A stretch of 64,000 nt of DNA from Cyclobacterium roseum (GTDB lineage: Bacteria; Bacteroidota; Bacteroidia; Cytophagales; Cyclobacteriaceae): positions 1 through 64,000 of the forward strand of contig NZ_WNKF01000020.1 in the NCBI RefSeq assembly GCF_010119225.1, written 5' to 3'. Made by a program: the position numbers and the translations under genes. Shown here in pieces: positions 54,415 to 62,977 of the stretch (position 1 is its first letter; every line of letters begins with the position of its first letter). The notes beneath the pieces are model-generated. The model was not told where the DNA came from and ran no database searches. It was given only the letters and a program-made list of their open reading frames with translations.

Positions 54415-54663
54415 ATGAAAAGTAAATGGTTGTTTTTGCCTGATGTTTTTCTGGTTTTGTTGGTATGCCTGACTTGTGAGCGGCATGAGATACCGCATTC
54501 GGGGGAGAGGAGCCATTCTCACCTTGCGAATGAGCCTGTTCAACACTCCTGGGAAAACCGCAGGATCTTACAAGAAGATGAAAAACAAAAACACTTGAGA
54601 GAATTTATTCAGGCTGCCAATAGTTCCACCGGCAGTTTGATGAGGCAATACATTAAAGAGTAA
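54415..54663 (+). CDS. Small exported hypothetical protein, 82 aa
   Basis: Unrecognised. The hydrophobic N-terminus (LFLPDVFLVLLVCLTCE) could be a signal peptide with a poor lipobox (CLTC). The mature part is His- and charge-rich (HSGERSHSHLANEPVQH), followed by a helical Lys/Glu region. It lies 69 nt after the PL11 gene. The coding status is plausible but not proven. Confidence 0.5.
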   Translation: MKSKWLFLPDVFLVLLVCLTCERHEIPHSGERSHSHLANEPVQHSWENRRILQEDEKQKHLREFIQAANSSTGSLMRQYIKE

Positions 54664-54917
54664 GTTGGTGATTTTTTAATTATTCTTTTTGGAAAAGGTA
54701 GGTGCTCATGCGCTTACCTTTTTTTATTTGCTCCGCATTCAACATAAAATGGTGTTTGGGTGACCGGCAAGCCGCTTTGCTGTGTCAGGAAGACTAGAGC
54801 TGATTCGGTTGTTGTGCCGAAAATAGCATAAAATGGACCGTCGGTAAGGGTAAGGTTTGAATTCAGACGATTTTTAATTACTTTGTTTCGGATATTGACG
54901 CTGTTGGCAATACTTGT
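54664..54917. other. Intergenic region before the cytochrome module
   Basis: Nothing coding is supported here. A 7-of-8 match to the -7 box (TTACTTTG, 54878-54885) lies 33 nt before the next ATG and may serve it. Confidence 0.4.
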
Positions 54918-57731
54918 ATGCGCACCCAAAAAAAGTACATTACCTATACCTTCTCCGTGCTATTTCTGCTAGGCCTTTTGGTTTGGATATTGCGCGTGGT
55001 CCCCTTTGAAAACAAGCACCGAATCGTTCCAGCCATTGTGTTGGGAGAACGGGTTGATTACAACCGTGACATCCGCCCCATAGTCAACAATAAATGCATC
55101 GCCTGCCACGGAGGCGTAAAAAAATCAGGGGGATTCAGCCTGCTTTTCGAAGAGGAAGCCCTGGCGGTCAACGAATCCGGAGAGCGAGCCATCGTACCCG
55201 GAAATGTCTGGAAAAGTGAACTTATCAACCGAATCAACCATGCGGATCCGGAATACCGGATGCCTTTGGAGGAAGAACCGCTTTCCGAAGCGGAAATTGA
55301 GTTAATGACCAGATGGATCAATCAGGGTGCGGTCTGGGATGACCATTGGGCCTACAAACCACCACTGTCACAGGAAGTACCGGACAGGGATAACTCCTGG
55401 ATATTCAACGATATCGATCGATTTGTCATGCAGACGCTGGAGGAGAAGGAATTACAACCCAACCCCTTATCGGACCGGTATTCGCTGATTCGAAGGCTTA
55501 GCTTTGATACCCGGGGTTTGCCTCCCGATTTGGATGAGGTTCAGGCTTATTTGGCCGACAGTTCTGAAAATGCCTATGAAAAATGGGTGGATCAATTCTT
55601 GGATTCCCCTGCCTACGGAGAAAGATGGGCGGCCATGTGGATGGATTTGGCCAGGTATGCAGACTCCAAGGGATACGAGGCAGATCGGCCCCGAAAGATC
55701 TGGAAATACCGGGATTGGCTGATCCAGGCATTTAACGATAACATGCCTTACGACCAGTTTGTCACCGAACAGCTTGCAGGAGACTTATTACCCAATCCTA
55801 CCGACGAAAACTACATTGCTACCGCCTTTCACCGGAATACCATGAACAACGACGAAGGGGGCACCGATAATGAGGAATTCCGTGTGGCGGCGGTGCTGGA
55901 CAGGGTAAATACAACCTGGACGGTATTGCAGGGAACAACGATGGAATGCGTGCAGTGTCACAGCCATCCTTATGATCCGATTCGACACGAAGATTACTAC
56001 CGTAGCCTGGCATTTTTTAATCAGACTGCGGATGCCGATATTCCCAGTGAGGCTCCGGTCCTGATCGATTTTAAGTCGGAAGAAGACCAGGAAAAGTTAA
56101 AAAGAATTCAAACCTGGGTCAGTGAAGAAGGAAGTCAACAACAGGAACAGCATCCGGATTACTTTACCCGGCTGATCCGTTTGGGAGAAGCGAAGATCCA
56201 TCCCCATTATTTTGAACAAATGGACAAGGGCATTCCCGTGAAAGGTACGGCCACCTTTAAAGTGGAGCCTGATATTTATTCGAGGACCCGGAATTTACCC
56301 TTTGTTGGCGAGGACCGGATCCTGTTTAAGGTTAGAGCCCAAAAAGGGAAAGGGAAAATTAGCTTTCGGCTGGACAGCCTGAAAGGAAGGGAAATTGGAT
56401 CCTGGAATGTGCAGCCTAAAACCAAAACTCGGTTTAACGAAGAAACAAAAGAGGATGAAACGTATTCGGTGATGGAGGTGGTATCCATCCCGGTAAAACC
56501 AACGCAGGGAACGCATGATTTATACCTGGCCTATGAAGGAGTGGATGGAGAGGAACTCACCTGTACCTTCGAATGGGTCATGCTGCACCATGCACTTCCG
56601 GGGGAGGAACAGGCCGGATACGAGGAAGTAGCACAAGCCTTTCAGGAACTTTATAATTCGGAAGCAGAAAAAGAAACCACCCCTGTGATGGTTTCCCTTC
56701 CGAACCGGTACCAGCGTGAAAGCCGGATATTTGAAAAAGGAAGCTGGATGGTACCAGGTGAGCTAGTTTCTCCGGGCCTGCCTGCCATTTGGAATCCCTT
56801 TGAAGGAAACTATGATCCGGACCGCCTTGGGTTTAGCCAGTGGCTTTTTAGCCCGGAAAATCCGCTAACGGCACGGGTAATGGTCAATAGACTCTGGGAA
56901 CAATTGTTCGGTAGGGGTTTGGTCTCTTCGATGGAGGATTTTGGTTCGCAAGGATATGCCCCTACCCATCCTGAATTATTGGATTGGCTGGCTTTGCGGT
57001 TTTCCCAAGACCTGGACTGGGATATCAAAAAACTACTCAAGGAAATACTAATGTCTGCCACCTACCGTCAATCCTCCCATTTTAAAGATCCAAAGGAAGA
57101 CCCGGATCCCTTAAACGAGTGGCTGGCGAGAGGGCCCCGACTTAGGTTGACCGCCGAGCAGATTAGGGATCAGGCACTGGCCGTATCCGGACTGTTGAGC
57201 GAAAAAATGGGGGGACCCAGCGTGATGCCCGAACAGCCCGACGGCATCTGGCAGGTGGTATATAGTGGCGACGAGTGGCTCACCAGCAAAGGGGAAGACA
57301 AGCACCGAAGGGCCCTGTATACCTTTTGGAGGCGAACCAGTCCTTACCCTTCCATTATTGCCTTTGATGCGCCAAGCCGGGAATTTTGCCTGCCCAAACG
57401 CATTGATACCAATACACCGCTTCAGGCCCTGGTAACCTTAAATGATCCGGTTTACCTGGAGGCTGCCATCGCATTAGGGCGAAAAGTGCTAGAGAATTAC
57501 TCTGAGGACGAGGAGCGACTTGCCTTGTTGTATAGTCTGGCCATGAGGAGAGGGATCGACCCCGATAAATTGGGAGATTTGCGTAGGTTGCTTCGCCAAA
57601 CCGAAACCTATTTTGAAACCCAGCCCGATGCCATTTGCCAGTTGGTAGGAGAGGAGAATAAAGCATTGGCAGTATACACCGTGATGGCAAATGCCGTTAT
57701 GAATCTGGACGAATTTCTAATGAAGTCATGA
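54918..57731 (+). CDS. Planctomycete-type cytochrome c, DUF1549 and DUF1553 protein
   Basis: A 937-aa envelope protein. An N-terminal membrane anchor (YTFSVLFLLGLLVWILRVV) is followed by a PSCyt1-type haem domain (CIACH at 60-64, distal Met in YRMPLEEEPLSEAE near 115). DUF1549 has a second haem-like motif CVQCHSHPYDPI (344-355). A middle beta-rich domain precedes DUF1553 (NPLTARVMVNRLWEQLFGRGLV ... RLRLTAEQIRDQALAVSGLLS, about residues 650-760). This family is very common in Planctomycetes and some Bacteroidetes and nearly always travels with DUF1501, as here (4-nt ATGA overlap). The reaction is not known. Confidence 0.87.
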   Translation: MRTQKKYITYTFSVLFLLGLLVWILRVVPFENKHRIVPAIVLGERVDYNRDIRPIVNNKCIACHGGVKKSGGFSLLFEEEALAVNESGERAIVPGNVWKSELINRINHADPEYRMPLEEEPLSEAEIELMTRWINQGAVWDDHWAYKPPLSQEVPDRDNSWIFNDIDRFVMQTLEEKELQPNPLSDRYSLIRRLSFDTRGLPPDLDEVQAYLADSSENAYEKWVDQFLDSPAYGERWAAMWMDLARYADSKGYEADRPRKIWKYRDWLIQAFNDNMPYDQFVTEQLAGDLLPNPTDENYIATAFHRNTMNNDEGGTDNEEFRVAAVLDRVNTTWTVLQGTTMECVQCHSHPYDPIRHEDYYRSLAFFNQTADADIPSEAPVLIDFKSEEDQEKLKRIQTWVSEEGSQQQEQHPDYFTRLIRLGEAKIHPHYFEQMDKGIPVKGTATFKVEPDIYSRTRNLPFVGEDRILFKVRAQKGKGKISFRLDSLKGREIGSWNVQPKTKTRFNEETKEDETYSVMEVVSIPVKPTQGTHDLYLAYEGVDGEELTCTFEWVMLHHALPGEEQAGYEEVAQAFQELYNSEAEKETTPVMVSLPNRYQRESRIFEKGSWMVPGELVSPGLPAIWNPFEGNYDPDRLGFSQWLFSPENPLTARVMVNRLWEQLFGRGLVSSMEDFGSQGYAPTHPELLDWLALRFSQDLDWDIKKLLKEILMSATYRQSSHFKDPKEDPDPLNEWLARGPRLRLTAEQIRDQALAVSGLLSEKMGGPSVMPEQPDGIWQVVYSGDEWLTSKGEDKHRRALYTFWRRTSPYPSIIAFDAPSREFCLPKRIDTNTPLQALVTLNDPVYLEAAIALGRKVLENYSEDEERLALLYSLAMRRGIDPDKLGDLRRLLRQTETYFETQPDAICQLVGEENKALAVYTVMANAVMNLDEFLMKS

Positions 57732-59215
57732 GTAAGCGAATCAGTTTAGCCGACGAACAACGATACCGATACCTGCAAAGTAAAACCCGCAGGCACTTTC
57801 TGAAACAATGCACCACCGGATTAGGGGCATTGGCCCTTGGTGGTATGGTGGGTTGTCAAAAGTCCGGAGAGGAGCAAGCCCTGGAATCACAGGTGGATAG
57901 CCTGCTCCGGCAAGTACCCCACTTTGCTCCAAAGGCAAAACGCATCATTTACCTGCACATGGCAGGAGCACCTTCGCAGTTGGAATTGTTTGATTACAAA
58001 CCGGAACTGGCAAAACTGGATGGAAAGGACTGTCCTCAATCGCTTTTAGAGGGGAAAAAGTTTGCCTTTATTCAGGGCGTACCCAAAATGCTCGGGCCTC
58101 AGGCTGTTTTCAGGCCCAGAGGAGAATCCGGAATGATGGTGTCCGATAATTTACCCCATTTTTCAACGATTGTGGATGATGTGGCCCTGATCAAAACCAT
58201 GCATACAGATGAGTTTAACCACGCGCCTGCACAATTGCTATTGCAGACGGGCTCACCAAGATTGGGTCGGCCGAGTATGGGAAGCTGGGTAACCTATGGG
58301 CTGGGGTCTGAAAACGAGGATTTACCGGGTTTTATGGTGTTGGTATCCGGAGGGAATACACCCGACGCGGGTAAATCCGTCTGGGGCAGTGGCTTTTTGC
58401 CTTCCGTGTATCAGGGAGTCCAATGCCGGTCCGAAGGTGACCCGGTCCTTTATGTTTCCAATCCTTCCGGCATGGACGGGTCCTTGCGGAAGCAGACGAT
58501 TGATGCCATTAACCGGATCAATGAGAAAGAACACCAGGAATTTGGCGATCCGGAGACGCTGACCCGTATCTCCCAATACGAAATGGCCTACCGCATGCAA
58601 ACTTCGGTACCTGATGTGATGGATATAAAGGATGAGCCGGATTATATACACGAGATGTATGGTACGGAGCCGGGCAAGACCTCTTTTGCCAACAACTGCC
58701 TGCTGGCCAGAAGGCTGGTAGAAAAAGGCGTTCGCTTTGTGCAGTTATTTGATTGGGGCTGGGACATGCACGGGGTAGCGGAACGCGAATCCCTGGACGA
58801 GGGACTACCCATCAAGTGCAAGCCCGTAGACCAGGCCATGACAGCATTGGTAAAGGATTTAAAGCAGCGGGGCTTGCTGGACGAGACGCTGGTGGTATGG
58901 GGAGGTGAATTTGGCCGTACCCCCATGCAGGAAAACCGGGGAGGCATGGAATGGCCCTTCAAAGGAAGGGATCACCACACAGAAGCTTTTCCGATTTGGA
59001 TGGCCGGTGGAGGCGTAAAAGGAGGGTCGACCTATGGTGAAACCGATGAAATAGGCTATTATGGCATAAAAGATAAAGTGCATGTCCATGATTTACAGGC
59101 AAGTATTTTGCATTTGATGGGCATGGATCACGAAAAATTTACCTATTTTGCCCAAGGAAGGGATTTTAGGTTGACCGACGTGTCAGGAAAAGTAATACAT
59201 AAATTATTCGCATAA
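57728..59215 (+). CDS. DUF1501 Tat-exported protein
   Basis: A 495-aa alkaline-phosphatase-fold protein. The twin-arginine motif SKTRRHFLKQC (Arg21-Arg22) is followed by a hydrophobic stretch and a possible lipobox GMVGC (Cys43). The body shows IIYLHMAGAPSQLELFDYKPEL, HTDEFNHAPAQLLLQTGSPRLGRPSMGSW in two blocks (about 158-190), and WGGEFGRTPMQ with GRDHH near the C-terminus, all DUF1501 hallmarks. Translation is coupled to the DUF1553 gene. Partner of a putative periplasmic redox complex; function unknown. Confidence 0.87.
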   Translation: MSKRISLADEQRYRYLQSKTRRHFLKQCTTGLGALALGGMVGCQKSGEEQALESQVDSLLRQVPHFAPKAKRIIYLHMAGAPSQLELFDYKPELAKLDGKDCPQSLLEGKKFAFIQGVPKMLGPQAVFRPRGESGMMVSDNLPHFSTIVDDVALIKTMHTDEFNHAPAQLLLQTGSPRLGRPSMGSWVTYGLGSENEDLPGFMVLVSGGNTPDAGKSVWGSGFLPSVYQGVQCRSEGDPVLYVSNPSGMDGSLRKQTIDAINRINEKEHQEFGDPETLTRISQYEMAYRMQTSVPDVMDIKDEPDYIHEMYGTEPGKTSFANNCLLARRLVEKGVRFVQLFDWGWDMHGVAERESLDEGLPIKCKPVDQAMTALVKDLKQRGLLDETLVVWGGEFGRTPMQENRGGMEWPFKGRDHHTEAFPIWMAGGGVKGGSTYGETDEIGYYGIKDKVHVHDLQASILHLMGMDHEKFTYFAQGRDFRLTDVSGKVIHKLFA

Positions 59216-59220
59216 ATTAC

Positions 59221-60672
59221 ATGGAGCTATCATCAGACATCATCATCTTCTTCGGAAGGTTTCACCCCTTGTTTTTACACCTTCCCATTGGCTTTTTAGC
59301 CCTGGGATTCCTTATGGAATTTCTTTCCCGCCGGGAAAAGTTTGCCTACCTGAAGCCGGCGATAGGCTTTGTGCTGGGGTTGGGAGCACTTTCCGCTCTG
59401 GTGACAGCCATACTGGGCTTGATGCTGGCGCAGGCAGGAGACTATGGAGAAGATTTGTTATTTGTCCATCAGTGGTCTGGAATCCTGTTGGTACTCTTTG
59501 CTTTCGGAACCTGGTGGCTGTACGGCCAAAAGGAGAAGAAGGCAACGCTGAAATTTAACCGGGCTTACCTGGGCTCCTTCTCCCTGATGATGGTATTCTT
59601 AGCCGTGGCCGGCCATTATGGCGGATCCCTGACCCACGGCGCAAATTACCTCACCCAATACCTGCCTGATGGAATAAAACAGCTCGCCGGTATGCCGATT
59701 GAACAAAAAGGACCCCAATTAATAGAAAATCTGGATGAGGCCGTGGTGTATACCGAAATCATCCATCCCATCATGGAAATTCGCTGCAATTCCTGTCATA
59801 ACGCCAGCAAAAAGAAGGGTGATTTGCAAATGCATACGAGAGAAGCCCTGCTGAAAGGAGGGGAAAATGGTCCCATCTTTCAGGCAGGAAATGCGGCCGA
59901 AAGCGAAATGATCAAACGGATTCACCTGGACCAAAATCACGATGACCACATGCCGCCGAAAGGCAAGTCTCAGTTATCGGACGAACAAGTACTGCTACTG
60001 GAATGGTGGATCAACGAAGGAGCTCCCTTCGATAAAAAAGTGCCCGAACTCGAAGCGAATCAGGAGGTACAATCTGTATTACTAACCCTTACCGATCCCA
60101 ATGCGAATAAGTCCGAAGTGGAGATCCTGCTTGCGGAAGGCACCACCCCACCGGATCCGGAAAAGCTAAAGGCCTATTCCGAGCAGGGAATGGCGGTAAA
60201 GTCCCTTTCCAATGATTCCAACTGGCTGCAGGTGACCTTGTCTGCAAAGGATTCCGTCAATGTAGTATTGCAGCGGTTGGCGACCGACTTCCCCGAGCAA
60301 ATTACCTGGCTGGATGTCAAAGACACGCCGTTGACGGATGAGGGGCTGGTCGCAGTGGGGAAAATGAAAAACCTCACCCGCCTACGAGTGGAAAAAACAA
60401 GTATTACGGATGCCGGCTTGGCTCATTTAGCGGATCTGGAATACCTGGAATCCCTAAACCTTTATGGAACCGAGGTCAGTGATGCCGGCCTGGAGCATCT
60501 GGCAGGGCTTCCCAATCTGCGGCGTCTTTACGCCTGGGAGACCCAAATCAGTCCGGAAGGGGCCGCAGCGTTTAATGAAGAGGTAAGTCAGGTTGAAATC
60601 AATTTGGGGTATGAAGTCAATGTAATCGATTCCCTTAATGTGGAGGTGAAGCCGGTGGCAAATTTAGAGTAA
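59221..60672 (+). CDS. Membrane cytochrome c with DUF2231-like N-terminus and leucine-rich repeats
   Basis: A 483-aa protein. Four membrane helices at the N-terminus (FFGRFHPLFLHLPIGFLALGF ... FLAVAGHYGGSLTHG) carry histidines at helix ends, as in DUF2231. A PSCyt1-like haem domain follows (CNSCH 189-193, distal Met in DHMPPKGKSQLSDEQ), then a linker and about four LRRs (LADLEYLESLNLYGTEVSDAGLEHL, about 400-425). It starts 5 nt after DUF1501 and completes a three-gene unit. The membrane histidines could carry electrons to the quinone pool (inference). Rhs-fragment DNA begins right at its stop. Confidence 0.82.
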   Translation: MELSSDIIIFFGRFHPLFLHLPIGFLALGFLMEFLSRREKFAYLKPAIGFVLGLGALSALVTAILGLMLAQAGDYGEDLLFVHQWSGILLVLFAFGTWWLYGQKEKKATLKFNRAYLGSFSLMMVFLAVAGHYGGSLTHGANYLTQYLPDGIKQLAGMPIEQKGPQLIENLDEAVVYTEIIHPIMEIRCNSCHNASKKKGDLQMHTREALLKGGENGPIFQAGNAAESEMIKRIHLDQNHDDHMPPKGKSQLSDEQVLLLEWWINEGAPFDKKVPELEANQEVQSVLLTLTDPNANKSEVEILLAEGTTPPDPEKLKAYSEQGMAVKSLSNDSNWLQVTLSAKDSVNVVLQRLATDFPEQITWLDVKDTPLTDEGLVAVGKMKNLTRLRVEKTSITDAGLAHLADLEYLESLNLYGTEVSDAGLEHLAGLPNLRRLYAWETQISPEGAAAFNEEVSQVEINLGYEVNVIDSLNVEVKPVANLE

Positions 60673-60703
60673 AACGCAGCGGTACGACCGGGGAGAATGG
60701 TGA

Positions 60704-61522
60704 AAGTATCGTTATCTTTACAACGGCAACGAGATCATAAGGGACCTTAATCTGGAAATATACGACTTCAAATCAAGGTTTTATGATCCTTCGATAGGCA
60801 GGATCACCAGTATCGATGTGTTGGCCGACCATCCAAGACAAATAGGATTGTCTCTTTACCAGTTCAGTTGGAATAACCCGATCAGGTATAATGATCCAGA
60901 TGGGAAATGTCCCAGCTGCTGGCCTACGTTTTATGATGCATATCAAGGTGTGAAAGCAAAATATTCGGGAATTCTAAGCCAATCCAATGCACCAGCTCAA
61001 AGGTTAATATCGGGGGCTTCAGGAAATACACCTTCCAATATTGGGATGAATCAAGAGATGCGAACCTCAATTAAGATAGCAGGAATATCTTCGGATTTAA
61101 ATGCTGTGACTGACGTAGGTAAAATTCTCGGAAGGGAAGCTACAATGGACGTTGACAACACTTTGGACAAGGGTGGTGGATTGATTTCAGATGCTGGCGT
61201 GGCATTGGCAATTCCGGCAGAGGGGATGTCTTTGGCACTAGTTCCATTTGGAGAGGTGACATCAGCAGCTGGCAAAGTAATGAAGGGATTGGTTTATTAT
61301 AGTGAAGGGGATAATAGAAATGCTTCTATTGAAGAAGGGAATATTGTTTGTGGGGTGGCTACCAACAGTTTAACCAAGGCAGCTGTAAGAGAGTCAAAAA
61401 GGGTTGGAAATATTACTAATTCTCAAGAAGAAACAATAACTGAAACTGTATTGGGTGGGTTAGGAAGTCTATATAATAAAGTTGTTGGTTATTTTACTCA
61501 TGGAGATGAAAAGGATAAATGA
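60704..61522 (+). CDS. 5'-truncated Rhs-family toxin tip (orphan module 1)
   Basis: An open frame of 272 codons without a proper start. It begins KYRYLYNGNEIIRDLNLEIY, continues FYDPSIGRITSIDVLADHP and WNNPIRYNDPDGKCPSC, the conserved Rhs core end, and then a variable tip of about 200 residues with no recognised toxin domain. Rhs-like sequence continues in frame upstream (TQRYDRGEW) across a TGA at 60701-60703, to about 60674, where the cytochrome gene ends. The usual long Rhs repeat body is missing. Inference: a displaced or decayed polymorphic-toxin C-terminus. A 36-aa membrane ORF overlaps its end. Confidence 0.7.
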   Translation, partial: KYRYLYNGNEIIRDLNLEIYDFKSRFYDPSIGRITSIDVLADHPRQIGLSLYQFSWNNPIRYNDPDGKCPSCWPTFYDAYQGVKAKYSGILSQSNAPAQRLISGASGNTPSNIGMNQEMRTSIKIAGISSDLNAVTDVGKILGREATMDVDNTLDKGGGLISDAGVALAIPAEGMSLALVPFGEVTSAAGKVMKGLVYYSEGDNRNASIEEGNIVCGVATNSLTKAAVRESKRVGNITNSQEETITETVLGGLGSLYNKVVGYFTHGDEKDK

Positions 61523-61616
61523 CCCGTTTGGTAAGGCAGCAAAAGGACAATTAATAGTTCTTTTAATTGGTTTGATAATAGCATTGATAATTTATATCAT
61601 CAAGAATTGGAATTAG
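61506..61616 (+). CDS. 36-aa single-pass membrane ORF, possible immunity or remnant
   Basis: ATG at 61506 overlaps the last 17 nt of the Rhs tip in another frame. It encodes MKRINDPFGKAAKGQ, then one strong membrane helix (LIVLLIGLIIALIIYII) and KNWN. The position directly behind a toxin tip is where immunity genes lie, and the orphan tip at 62978-63865 is likewise followed by a small membrane ORF. Too short for family assignment. Confidence 0.45.
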   Translation: MKRINDPFGKAAKGQLIVLLIGLIIALIIYIIKNWN

Positions 61617-61642
61617 GTAGGCATAAGTTTTAATAATTATTA

Positions 61643-61667
61643 AAAAGCCCGGCACTGCCGGGCTTTT
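61643..61667. terminator. Bidirectional terminator
   Basis: The perfect stem AAAAGCCCGGC/GCCGGGCTTTT with a 3-nt loop. It lies between the Rhs tip unit (plus) and the end of the decayed XRE gene (minus). Confidence 0.85.
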
Positions 61668-61672
61668 GTGTT

Positions 61673-61975
61673 TTATGCGCTGAGCGAGTTCTGAACCTGG
61701 CACTTGAACAGGAATGCGTCCATCAGGGCGAAGATGTGTTTTCTGTCCTAAGGATGTAGTTTTTCGATGTCCTGCAGTCTTTTGACGGTTTTTTTGTCGA
61801 AGGAGCTGTTGACCCCCTCGCCGACCAGATAGTCCAGTGACACGCCGAAGGCATCCGCTATTTTTTTTGCCGCCTCGATGGACGGGACGGCATCCCCACG
61901 CTCATACATTCCGATAATCTCCCGGGATGCGGTGATTCGCTGCGCTAGTAAAAAGCAGCTGCCGTCACTCAGGTA
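61673..61975 (-). pseudogene. Decayed XRE-family HTH regulator
   Basis: On the minus strand one frame reads LAQRITASREIIGMYERGD, then AVPSIEAAKKIADAFGVSLDYLVGEG, a clear XRE helix-turn-helix. It next meets an in-frame TAG after EKLHP, and the same frame resumes with DRKHIFALMDAFL before a TAA at 61673. The N-terminal helix and start codon are lost; a TGA lies at 61976-61978. Both ends are damaged, so it is a pseudogene. Intact relatives regulate mobile or toxin-antitoxin genes. Confidence 0.75.
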
Positions 61976-62041
61976 TCAGGACGACGGTGTGGAAATGCCA
62001 TCTTTTCGTACAGCAGAAACTTAACTGAGCAAAAAAACCAT

Positions 62042-62049
62042 TAACTTTA
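62042..62049 (+). promoter_or_regulatory. Possible -7 box of the toxin-antitoxin pair
   Basis: TAACTTTA matches 7 of 8 bases of TAnnTTTG, 23 nt before the antitoxin ATG. No -33 element was found. Confidence 0.3.
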
Positions 62050-62072
62050 AAGAACGGATAAAACTGATCAAA

Positions 62073-62294
62073 ATGGATATCCAAACAATCAAAGTCGACC
62101 TTATCCACTGGCTCACGGAGCTACAGGACCCGAAAATACTGGAACAGCTTCAGGCTCTCAAACACCTTCAGGAGGGAGGGTTAAGCAATGCCCACAAGGC
62201 GTTGTTGGATGAGCGTATAGCTTCCTATGAAAAGGATCCCGGCAGAGCGTTGGACTGGGATGAAGTAATGAAAGAGCTTGAAAAGGATTTATGA
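62073..62294 (+). CDS. RelB-like antitoxin (addiction-module component family)
   Basis: A 73-aa acidic, helical protein, MDIQTIKVDLIHWLTELQ ... SYEKDPGRALDWDEVMKELE. The C-terminal DWDEVMKELEK pattern is typical of the unstable antitoxins paired with RelE/ParE toxins. Its stop overlaps the toxin start by 4 nt (ATGA). It should neutralise the downstream toxin and repress the operon. Confidence 0.82.
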   Translation: MDIQTIKVDLIHWLTELQDPKILEQLQALKHLQEGGLSNAHKALLDERIASYEKDPGRALDWDEVMKELEKDL

Positions 62295-62593
62295 CCTACA
62301 GTATAAAGCTGCTCCCGGAGGCCCGTTTCGACATTAAGGAAATAATGGAATGGTACAATGAAGAAAAGCCTGGATTAGGTAAGGGGTTTTATCTGGCATT
62401 GAAATCAAGGCTTGATTATATCCAGAGGTATCCACTTCACTGTCAGGTTAGCTATAGGGATGTGAGAAGCATTTTATTGGACAGATTCCCCTATCAGGTA
62501 CATTACAGAATAGAGGAAACAGACGGATTGATTGTTGTTTTTGCGATCACACATACCAGCAGGGATCCCCGGGTCTGGAAAAGCAAGACCTGA
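62291..62593 (+). CDS. RelE/ParE-family toxin
   Basis: A 100-aa protein of the ParE-like toxin superfamily. SIKLLPEARFDIKEIMEWYNEEKPGLG is the N-terminal helical hairpin, YPLHCQVSYRDVRSILLDRFPYQVHYRIEE the beta-sheet, and VFAITHTSRDPRVWKSK the C-terminal strand with the Arg and Trp conserved in this group. Members either poison gyrase (ParE) or cleave mRNA (RelE); the sequence resembles ParE-like proteins more. Coupled to its antitoxin. Confidence 0.87.
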   Translation: MTYSIKLLPEARFDIKEIMEWYNEEKPGLGKGFYLALKSRLDYIQRYPLHCQVSYRDVRSILLDRFPYQVHYRIEETDGLIVVFAITHTSRDPRVWKSKT

Positions 62594-62977
62594 ACCCATA
62601 CGGATTGGTATGAAAACCTCAAGATCCAACTGCATTCATTTGTGATAGCCACTTAGAAAAGAAAATTTAGCAATACAGTTTAAAGGTTAGCGGTGTTCGT
62701 CATTCTCATTCGGCAAAAAGCCACACCTGCCAGTAAGACCTCCATCATCCTTTATTCAGCAGCACAAATCACCATGCTTTTTGCCCATACCCGCCGGATC
62801 GGGCGCTCTCTTTTTTCCGTTTCCTCTTATAAGAAATATTTTTTAAAGGGACTCCGTACACACCTTCTTTTTTTTCAACTGAAAACTTTTCAACTGAAAG
62901 AAAAAACTATCTTTATGGTTGTCTAATGGGGCGAAACGTTCTTTAGAAGTTGTGAAAGAGAGTTGAAAACCAACTGA
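62594..62977. repeat. Non-coding stretch with CAACTGAAAA iteron-like repeats
   Basis: No gene is supported in this 384-nt gap. Four related copies lie near its end: TTTTCAACTGAAAA at 62872-62885, a 13 of 14 copy 15 nt later at 62887-62900, the inverted AGTTGAAAA at 62961-62969, and CCAACTGAAAA at 62970-62980. The units are near-palindromic. They stop exactly where the second Rhs fragment begins. Confidence 0.55.

Noticed and set aside
54714-54929. 71-codon minus-strand frame before the cytochrome module
   Set aside because: It overlaps the start of the DUF1553 gene and has low-complexity character; a gene here is not supported.
60701-60703. TGA in the Rhs frame as a selenocysteine or recoding site
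   Set aside because: No SECIS-like structure follows, and the Rhs body upstream is missing; a nonsense mutation in a decaying fragment is simpler.
62693-62926. 77-codon plus-strand frame before the second Rhs fragment
   Set aside because: The composition is not protein-like, it runs through the iteron repeats, and it shows no family or operon support.
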